From contig JAZUPW010000015.1 in NCBI GenBank assembly GCA_045605385.1, positions 1 to 64,000 of the forward strand: a stretch of DNA of 64,000 bases, written 5' to 3'. Each line of letters starts with the position of its first letter. The first letter of the stretch is position 1. Origin of the DNA: SIG607 sp045605385 (GTDB lineage Bacteria > Bacillota > Clostridia > Oscillospirales > Acutalibacteraceae). Below the pieces are notes generated by a model that was not told the DNA's origin, did no database searches, and worked only from the letters and a program-made list of their open reading frames with translations. Of this stretch, positions 58,156-64,000 are shown in pieces. The position numbers and the translations under genes are program-made.

Positions 58156-59178
58156 TTATATATTGTTATCGCCCAAAAGACTTGAAAGTTTTGCGGCAAT
58201 ATATTTTGTACTTGGTATTATGCGGTCGTAAGACATTCTGGTAGGGCCTATTACCGCAACCCGTCCCATTTCGTTGCCATCGGTACCAATACGGGCAACA
58301 ATAACGGCAGAGGGATTTAATTCGCTGTAAGACGTTTCTCTGCCAAAAACAACGCCAATGGGTGAATTTATATTGTTAACTAAAGAAAGCATTGCTTCTT
58401 TTCGTTCTAAAAGGGATAACAGTCTTTTTGCTTTTTCTTCTTCTTTAAGCATAGAAAAAACGTTTGATTCGCCGTTAACGTCAAGCCGTGAATCCGATGC
58501 GCTTTTAAGCAGTTTTGAAAGAGAGTTAAAAAGCGGTGCAATTTCAAGAGCGTCAAGCCCTGCAAAGGCAAGTATGTTTTGTACTGCCGCGGGAGTAAGT
58601 TCACATATCGGACGGTTTATTATATGTTTGGCTGTTACGCTGTAAAACAAATCTATTATATGTTCTGTAAGCGTTTCGGCGCTTTTGCATATACGGGTTT
58701 CTATTCTTCCGTCAGACATAAGCAACGCCATAATATAGGCCTTTATGCCAATTGGAATAATCTGTACTTTTTCAACAACGGCGCCCTCAGCACAGTTTAC
58801 ACTTGCAAGTGCGGGTAACCCCGTTATTTTGGAAAGCAGTTTAGAAGCAACTTCGGTAAGGTCGCGGGATTCATTTACAGCACCGCTTAAGGTTTCATCT
58901 ATCATTTCTTTTGTGGGCTGGTCTATTTCATCTTCGCACATTAAACTGCTAACGTATAAACGGTATCCTTCGCTTGTGGGAAGTCTTCCCGCCGAGGTAT
59001 GAGGCTGTGAAAGAAGTCCGGCCTCGCAAAGGAAACTCATTTCGTTTCTAAGAGTTGCAGAAGACGGCGCGTTATCAAGTATTTCTGCTAACTGCTTTGA
59101 GCCTAACGGTTCGCCCGTGGCTATGTGATGTTCAACTATTGCCGTTAGAATTTTTTTCTGCCGTGCAGTAAGTTCCAT
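58156..59178 (-). CDS. hrcA: Heat-inducible repressor HrcA
   Basis: A 340-aa repressor: an N-terminal winged helix (LTARQKKILTAIVEHHIATGEPLGSK, core YIATGEPVGS-like HIATGEPLGSK; then SSATLRNEMSFLCEAGLL) and GAF-like C-terminal domains (NSPIGVVFGRE). It binds CIRCE and needs GroEL for activity in related species. I choose the ATG at 59178 because the upstream GTG at 59190 lies within the GGAGGAGGTG ribosome site. The CIRCE element sits 29 nt upstream. Confidence 0.96.
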   Translation of the reverse strand: MELTARQKKILTAIVEHHIATGEPLGSKQLAEILDNAPSSATLRNEMSFLCEAGLLSQPHTSAGRLPTSEGYRLYVSSLMCEDEIDQPTKEMIDETLSGAVNESRDLTEVASKLLSKITGLPALASVNCAEGAVVEKVQIIPIGIKAYIMALLMSDGRIETRICKSAETLTEHIIDLFYSVTAKHIINRPICELTPAAVQNILAFAGLDALEIAPLFNSLSKLLKSASDSRLDVNGESNVFSMLKEEEKAKRLLSLLERKEAMLSLVNNINSPIGVVFGRETSYSELNPSAVIVARIGTDGNEMGRVAVIGPTRMSYDRIIPSTKYIAAKLSSLLGDNNI

Positions 59179-59206
59179 ACTGTATTGCACCTCCTCCTGT
59201 TTTTAT

Positions 59207-59233
59207 TTAGCACTCTCGCACTTAGAGTGCTAA
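59207..59233. promoter_or_regulatory. CIRCE operator
   Basis: TTAGCACTC-N9-GAGTGCTAA, an exact match to the CIRCE consensus bound by HrcA, placed between the promoter and hrcA. Confidence 0.97.
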
Positions 59234-59241
59234 CTGTTAAT

Positions 59242-59270
59242 ACTATACACTCTATTTTCGCACTTGTCAA
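59242..59270 (-). promoter_or_regulatory. Promoter of the hrcA operon
   Basis: On the minus strand, TTGACA (complement of 59265-59270), 17-bp spacer, TATAGT (complement of 59242-59247), directly upstream of CIRCE. Confidence 0.85.
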
Positions 59271-59337
59271 TAGGTTTTAACAAAAAATTCACAAATTTTT
59301 TTGACTTTCTCTGACTATTAAACAGATAAAGCCGCCG

Positions 59338-60174
59338 TCAGCCCTTTACGGCTCCGGCGGCAATACCTTTTATAATGAATTTCTGGCAACTTAAATAAAA
59401 CACAACAACGGGAATAATTGAAAGCGTAAGCATTGCCATAAGTGCGCCCATATCTACCGAACCGTATCCGCCTTTTAAATACTGCACGGCAATAGGAATA
59501 GTTTTGTAATCGGTTCCTACAATTAAATAAGGAAGAAGGTAATCGTTCCATATCCACATAGTTTGTAAAATTGCAACCGTAACGGCGCAGGGTTTTAAAA
59601 TAGGCAGAACCACTTTAAAGAAGGTTTGCAAGGGCGAACATCCGTCTATAGTGGCGGCTTCTTCAATGCTTAGCGGCACCGATTTTATAAATCCCGTAAA
59701 CAAAAACACCGAAAGTCCGGCTCCGAAACCCAAATAAATGAAAATAAGGCCAAATGGATTATCAAGATTTAAAGAGTTAGCGGTTTTAGACATAGTGAAC
59801 ATAACCATTTGAAAGGGTACAATCATAGAAAACAGCAACGCTTTATAAAAATAGGAAGTAAACTTGGTTTTAATCCTTACAATATACCACGCTGTCATAG
59901 CGGTGAACAGCAGAATAACCGCTACAGAAAACACCGTTATAAAAACCGAATACCCAAAAGCCGAAGGAAACCCTGTGTCTTCAATTCCCGAAATATAGTT
60001 ATCAAATCCCGCAAAGGCAGATTTATCGGGAATAGAAAACGGCATAGTGCTTATATTAAACTTGTATTTAAAGGAATTTATCAAAACAATAAAAACGGGA
60101 AATAAGAATACAGCAGAAACAGGAAGCAAAATAACTAACGGCCATAATAAAACTTTATTTTCTTTGTTCTTCAT
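59338..60174 (-). CDS. Sugar ABC transporter permease (MalG/LacG type)
   Basis: A 278-aa permease with six hydrophobic helices and the coupling loop IEEAATIDGCSPLQTFFKVVLPILKPC (core EAATIDGCSPLQTF..VLPILKP). It pairs with the adjacent MalF-type permease to import oligosaccharides or sugars. No ATPase is encoded here; in Gram-positives a shared MsmK-type ATPase is usually encoded elsewhere. It is the last gene of the three-gene operon. Confidence 0.92.
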   Translation of the reverse strand: MKNKENKVLLWPLVILLPVSAVFLFPVFIVLINSFKYKFNISTMPFSIPDKSAFAGFDNYISGIEDTGFPSAFGYSVFITVFSVAVILLFTAMTAWYIVRIKTKFTSYFYKALLFSMIVPFQMVMFTMSKTANSLNLDNPFGLIFIYLGFGAGLSVFLFTGFIKSVPLSIEEAATIDGCSPLQTFFKVVLPILKPCAVTVAILQTMWIWNDYLLPYLIVGTDYKTIPIAVQYLKGGYGSVDMGALMAMLTLSIIPVVVFYLSCQKFIIKGIAAGAVKG

Positions 60175-60177
60175 AAT

Positions 60178-61023
60178 TTAAGCCTCGTACTCCCCTTTTG
60201 AAGTAAAATGCAATTGCAGTAAAGCAAGGGCGGCAACAACAATAAAGAAAACAACCGCTTTTGCCTGTCCCACGCCTTCATTTCCCACACTTCCGTAAAA
60301 AGTGTTGTAAATATCAAGTGCCAACATCTGTGTTTTGCCCGACGGTGCGCCTGCGGTAAGCGCTAAGTTCTGGTCAAACAGTTTAAACGAGTTTGTAAGA
60401 GTTAAAAACAAACAAATAGAAAAAGAAGGCATACAAGAAGGTATTATTATCTTTTTTAAGGTTGTGAAACCGTCGGCGCCGTCTACCTTAGCCGCTTCTA
60501 ACAGTTCGGGAGGAATATTACCTATGGCGGCAATATAAATTATCATAACGTAGCCAATCATCTGCCAGTTCATAAGCGCAAGTAAACCGAAAAAACCGTA
60601 AGAAGCATCGCTTGTTATAGAAACACCTTTGCTTAAAAGTATTCCGTTTATAATAAGTTGCCATATATAACCAAGCACAATACCGCCAATTAAATTAGGC
60701 ATAAAAAACACCGTTCGGAAAAAGTTTCTGCCTATTACTTTTTTGGTTAACAGTAAAGCAAGTAAAAAACCAAATACGTTTATGGTTATAACACTGCAAA
60801 CCGCAAAAATAGAAGTAAAGGAAAGCGAATATAAAAACGAAGAACCGTTTAATATGCTTTTGTAATTGGCAAGTCCCGTAAAGGTGGCATCGCTTACCGT
60901 TGTAAAGCGTGTAAAAGAAAGATACACGCCCATAAAAAACGGAATTACAAATATTAAAATAAATGCTATAAGAGTCGGCCCGCAAAAAAGCAGGCCGTAT
61001 TTCTTTAAACTTCGGGTGTTCAC
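60178..61023 (-). CDS. Sugar ABC transporter permease (MalF/LacF type)
   Basis: A 281-aa permease with six helices, the N-terminal FVIPFFMGVYLSFTRF segment and the coupling loop LLEAAKVDGADGFTTLKKIIIPSCMP (core EAAKVDGADGFTTLKKI). It is separated from the MalG-type gene by 3 nt and overlaps the binding-protein gene by 4 nt. The sugar is unknown. Confidence 0.92.
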   Translation of the reverse strand: MNTRSLKKYGLLFCGPTLIAFILIFVIPFFMGVYLSFTRFTTVSDATFTGLANYKSILNGSSFLYSLSFTSIFAVCSVITINVFGFLLALLLTKKVIGRNFFRTVFFMPNLIGGIVLGYIWQLIINGILLSKGVSITSDASYGFFGLLALMNWQMIGYVMIIYIAAIGNIPPELLEAAKVDGADGFTTLKKIIIPSCMPSFSICLFLTLTNSFKLFDQNLALTAGAPSGKTQMLALDIYNTFYGSVGNEGVGQAKAVVFFIVVAALALLQLHFTSKGEYEA

Positions 61024-62345
61024 TGGCTTCGTTCACTCTTCCATTTGTCAATTACTCTTGTTTTCAAGGTTTCAAAATCAATACTGCCCTGAGCATATTC
61101 AAGCAATGCATCGCCAAAGCCTTTTTTAAAGTTTTCACCGGGGAACCCTGTAAATACCCAAGGAATATTTTCTTTTGTGGTATCGTTTAAATAACGCTGA
61201 ACTTCTTTTGCCAACGGGTCTTCAACGGCAGCGGTACTAAGCGAAGTAAAAGGGGTTGTAAAACCTAATTCTTCAGTAACAAAACGTTTGCCGTTATCAC
61301 TTGCAAAAAGCCAATAAAGAAAATCAAGCGAAGCCTTTTGTTTGTCGGCAGGAATGCGCGAGTTAATGCAAAGATAGTTTTCGGTGCCAATGCAAATACC
61401 AATGTTTTCTTCATTTTCGGCGCCTGTATATAAAGGAAGCATTTTAATATCTTCGGACTTTACCGTGTTACCTGTTACCGAAGCAATTTGCGACCACGCC
61501 CAGGTTCCGTTTTGCACCATAGCGCATTTACCAAGCGCAAACTCTGCCATAGAATCGGCAACCGATTTTGAACCTAAAAGTGTTCGTTCTGTAACCGAAT
61601 TATTTATATATAAATCAAAAAGATTTTTATAGTTTTCGGCATACTTAAATTCTATGGTTTCGGCATTAAGCGTTTCGGTGGTAGGGTCGTCTTTATCTCT
61701 GTATTCGTGGTAAAACGCCATATTAGCAAGGTGAGTCTGCCAACGCCAGTCTTCACCGCTTGCAAGTGAGGTAGAAGCAAAAACGCCGTCAATACCAAGG
61801 GCTTGTTTATTTGCAGTCATATCTTCAACAACCGCTTTAAGTTTTTCAAAGGAATTAATTTCATTTGCCGAAGAAATGTTCACTTTTTTGTTTTCAAGGG
61901 CAAAATATTTACGCATAATGGCATCATTATATATAATACCGTAGCCCTCAACCACGTAAGGAACGCCGTATATCATACCGTCCTTTTTAACGGCAAGGGA
62001 AGAATCGCTTAACAGCGCGGCAAATTCGGTAGTACTTAAATCGGCGCAGTAACTTTGCCAACCTTTAAAGCCAACGGGACCGTTAATCTGGAATATTGTA
62101 GGCGGTTCGCTTTTGGCTATTTCACTTTTAAGCGTTTGTTCGTAAGTGTTAGCGGCGGCGGTAACCACCTTTACTTTTACGCCTGTTTCTTCTTCGTAGG
62201 CGGCGGCTATTTTTTTGTATGCTTCGGCAGATTCAGGCTTGAAGTTTAAAAAGTAAACGTCTGCCTTGTTGCCTTTACAACCGCAAAGACTTAAAATAGG
62301 GCACAAACAAAGAATAACAAGTAAAATGGATATAATTTTTTTCAT
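61020..62345 (-). CDS. Sugar ABC transporter substrate-binding lipoprotein
   Basis: A 441-aa family-1 extracellular solute-binding protein. The start at 62345 is chosen because GGAGGTAAAAAT lies just before it; an in-frame ATG at 62387 has no ribosome site. The signal ends in the lipobox LSLCGC, with the anchoring Cys at about residue 23. The mature part begins KADVYFLNFKPE and contains PPTIFQINGPVGFKGW and AMVQNGTWAW, typical of oligosaccharide-binding proteins. It delivers sugar to the two permeases that follow. Confidence 0.9.
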   Translation of the reverse strand: MKKIISILLVILCLCPILSLCGCKGNKADVYFLNFKPESAEAYKKIAAAYEEETGVKVKVVTAAANTYEQTLKSEIAKSEPPTIFQINGPVGFKGWQSYCADLSTTEFAALLSDSSLAVKKDGMIYGVPYVVEGYGIIYNDAIMRKYFALENKKVNISSANEINSFEKLKAVVEDMTANKQALGIDGVFASTSLASGEDWRWQTHLANMAFYHEYRDKDDPTTETLNAETIEFKYAENYKNLFDLYINNSVTERTLLGSKSVADSMAEFALGKCAMVQNGTWAWSQIASVTGNTVKSEDIKMLPLYTGAENEENIGICIGTENYLCINSRIPADKQKASLDFLYWLFASDNGKRFVTEELGFTTPFTSLSTAAVEDPLAKEVQRYLNDTTKENIPWVFTGFPGENFKKGFGDALLEYAQGSIDFETLKTRVIDKWKSERSQ

Positions 62346-62426
62346 ATTTTTACCTCCGTAAAAAGTTTTCAAATATATTATGAACAAAAAACATTTTAAA
62401 AATACATTTTAAAAAATTTAACTTGC

Positions 62427-62455
62427 TTGACAATGTTTTGGCTTTAGGTTATAAT
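62427..62455 (+). promoter_or_regulatory. Consensus promoter of tyrS
   Basis: TTGACA (62427-62432), 17-bp spacer, TATAAT (62450-62455), a perfect sigma-70-type promoter. No T-box sequence lies between it and the ATG at 62490. Confidence 0.88.
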
Positions 62456-62489
62456 TTTTAATAATGTAAAAATAAAAGAGGTTTAAAAA

Positions 62490-63710
62490 ATGGGAATTTA
62501 CGAAGAATTAAAGGCAAGAGGCCTTATTGCTCAGGTAACCGATGAAGAAAAGGTAAGGGAACTTGTAAATAACGGTAAAGCAGTTTTTTATATTGGATTT
62601 GACCCCACGGCAGACAGCCTTCACGTTGGCCACTTTATGGCGCTTTGTCTTATGAAGCGTTTGCAAATGGCAGGTAACCGTCCTATTGCGCTTATAGGCG
62701 GCGGTACAGGTTATATCGGCGATCCTTCGGGCAGAAGCGATATGCGCAGTATGATGACCAAAGAAACAATAGAACATAACTGCGAATGCTTTAAACGCCA
62801 AATGGAACGCTTTATTGAATTTGGCGACGGCAAGGCTTTAATGGTAAACAATGCCGATTGGCTTTTAGAACTTAACTATATTGAACTTTTAAGAGAAGTA
62901 GGCGCCCATTTCTCGGTAAACAATATGCTTCGTGCCGAATGTTATAAGCAAAGAATGGAAAAAGGTCTTTCCTTCCTTGAATTCAACTATATGATAATGC
63001 AAAGTTACGACTTCTATCATATGTATCAGACACTTGGCTGTAATTTACAGTTCGGCGGTGACGACCAATGGAGCAATATGCTTGGCGGCCGTGAACTTAT
63101 AAGACGTAAACTCGGCGGCGAGGCAGAGTCTATGACTATAACCTTGCTTCTTAACAGTGAAGGCAAGAAAATGGGCAAAACGGCAAACGGCGCAGTTTGG
63201 CTTGACCCGAATAAAACCAGCCCTTACGATTTCTTCCAGTATTGGAGAAACGTTGGCGATGACGACGTTCTTAAATGTATAAGAATGCTTACCTTCTTAC
63301 CACTTGAACAAATTGACGAAATGGATAAGTGGGAAGGCAGCGAACTTAATAAAGCAAAAGAAATACTGGCTTTCGAATTAACCGCTTTGGTACACGGTAA
63401 AGAAGAAGCCGAAAAGGCGCTTGAAGCCGCTAAAAATATGTTCTCAGGCGCTAAGGATTCAGCCGATATCCCCGCAACCGCTTTAGACGTTGCAGATTTA
63501 GCCGACGGTACTATCGGTATTCTTGATATTATGGTAAAAAGCGGCCTTTGTTCATCTAAGAGCGAAGCAAGAACTTTAGTTCAGCAGGGCGGTGTTACCG
63601 TAAACGAAGAAAAGGTAAGCGACGTTAAAACCTTCTATTCTTACGATGACTTAAAAGCAGGACTTTTAGTTCGCAAGGGTAAGAAAAAATACGCCAGAGT
63701 AACACTTTAA
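62490..63710 (+). CDS. tyrS: Tyrosyl-tRNA synthetase
   Basis: A 406-aa class I synthetase charging tRNA-Tyr. The HIGH-type motif is HVGH (residues 45-48), FDPTADSLHVGH in context; the KMSKS loop is KKMGKT; QFGGDDQWSNM reads tyrosine. The C terminus is an S4 RNA-binding domain (SKSEARTLVQQGGVTVNEEKV, core SEARTLVQQGGV). It is of normal length. Unlike many Firmicute tyrS genes it has no T-box leader, and its promoter matches the consensus, so expression is probably constitutive. Confidence 0.97.
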   Translation: MGIYEELKARGLIAQVTDEEKVRELVNNGKAVFYIGFDPTADSLHVGHFMALCLMKRLQMAGNRPIALIGGGTGYIGDPSGRSDMRSMMTKETIEHNCECFKRQMERFIEFGDGKALMVNNADWLLELNYIELLREVGAHFSVNNMLRAECYKQRMEKGLSFLEFNYMIMQSYDFYHMYQTLGCNLQFGGDDQWSNMLGGRELIRRKLGGEAESMTITLLLNSEGKKMGKTANGAVWLDPNKTSPYDFFQYWRNVGDDDVLKCIRMLTFLPLEQIDEMDKWEGSELNKAKEILAFELTALVHGKEEAEKALEAAKNMFSGAKDSADIPATALDVADLADGTIGILDIMVKSGLCSSKSEARTLVQQGGVTVNEEKVSDVKTFYSYDDLKAGLLVRKGKKKYARVTL

Positions 63711-63725
63711 TATTGAAAAACAATA

Positions 63726-63762
63726 AAAGACGCGTACAGCCCACAGGGTTGTATGCGTCTTT
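63726..63762. terminator. Terminator after tyrS
   Basis: GACGCGTACAGCCC-ACA-GGGTTGTATGCGTC (two G-U pairs) flanked by AAA and TTT, between convergent genes. Confidence 0.75.
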
Positions 63763-63764
63763 CG

Positions 63765-64000
63765 TTATATATGTATATGTTCTGCTATGAATTTTGCCAA
63801 CGTTTTATATCCCGTTTTACTCATATGCAAACCGTCGTTAGACTGCAGTATATCAACGTTTTCTTCACAAAAGTCTTTACAGGCGTTTACGTCTATTATA
63901 TTATAGCCGTTTTCATTGCAAAACTTTTTGATAAACCTTGTCGCTTCCTTTACTCTCGGAGCATAGCCGAAATTTGAGTATTCTGGGTTTTCGGTTGCAA
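63765..64000 (-). CDS. SGNH/GDSL-type hydrolase, C-terminal fragment cut by window
   Basis: Open frame entering from the right edge and stopping at TAA (complement of 63765-63767). The last 78 residues include VNACKDFCEENVDILQSNDGLHMSKTGYKTLAKFI; the DGLHMSKTGY part matches the catalytic Asp-x-x-His block of SGNH hydrolases (esterases or lipases, including acyl-sugar esterases). The catalytic Ser block is outside the window. There is no start codon in the window, which is why it is easy to miss. Confidence 0.75.
   Translation of the reverse strand, partial: ATENPEYSNFGYAPRVKEATRFIKKFCNENGYNIIDVNACKDFCEENVDILQSNDGLHMSKTGYKTLAKFIAEHIHI

Noticed and set aside
62388..62489. Possible T-box in front of tyrS
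   Set aside because: tyrS is a classic T-box target, but the gap holds only a consensus promoter and about 35 nt of leader, with no GGTACCGCG motif, stem I or terminator.

Overview
The window looks like a chromosomal segment of a low-GC, anaerobic Gram-positive bacterium of the Clostridia type. The evidence is CIRCE/HrcA control of a hrcA-grpE-dnaK-dnaJ operon, three T-box leaders, lipoprotein signals with Bacillota-style lipoboxes, strong AGGAGG ribosome sites with TTGACA/TATAAT promoters, and a ferredoxin-dependent 2-oxoacid oxidoreductase. Amino-acid fermentation traits and many glycoside-related genes suggest a gut or rumen habitat; this is inference. The genus cannot be named from the sequence.

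Layout. 1-5.2 kb: a truncated BlaI/M56-peptidase signalling cassette, then a TetR-controlled pair of membrane proteins. 5.3-8.3 kb: a beta-helix carbohydrate-binding lipoprotein, a GtrA protein and a zinc-type cation exporter. 8.3-22.3 kb: the most interesting block. Three acyl-CoA synthetase genes each sit behind their own T-box leader, and the specifier codons I read are CUC (Leu), AUC (Ile) and GUA (Val). The Leu unit also encodes an isopropylmalate-synthase-like protein that has lost its metal-binding residues but keeps the leucine-binding domain. The Val unit continues into a P-loop ATPase, a four-subunit 2-oxoacid:ferredoxin oxidoreductase and a leucine/valine dehydrogenase. Together these could convert isovalerate, 2-methylbutyrate and isobutyrate to acyl-CoAs, carboxylate them reductively to 2-oxoacids and aminate them to Leu, Ile and Val, switched on by the matching uncharged tRNA.

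22.3-31.4 kb: an ABC exporter, a CofE-like ligase, an acyltransferase-like protein with a glycoside-hydrolase-like protein, a small XRE regulator behind a hairpin/terminator leader, a HepT/MntA toxin-antitoxin pair with a 33-bp-periodic operator array, a HAD phosphatase and RodA. 31.5-38.5 kb: tsaE-tsaB-rpiB-upp, then two paralogous GH42-like proteins with matching palindromic promoters. 38.8-45.5 kb: a second leader-controlled XRE gene, prfC, pnp, rpsO with a structured leader, and htpG.

45.7-54.5 kb: a Crp/Fnr regulator with an SsuABC-type importer, small membrane proteins, a LysR/YitT pair, a FAD oxidoreductase, and two AraC regulators facing apart. 53.7-59.2 kb: the heat-shock operon read leftward from a CIRCE site. 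59.3-62.3 kb: a sugar ABC importer. 62.5-64 kb: tyrS and the C-terminal end of an SGNH hydrolase. No rRNA, tRNA, CRISPR array, transposase or phage gene was seen.
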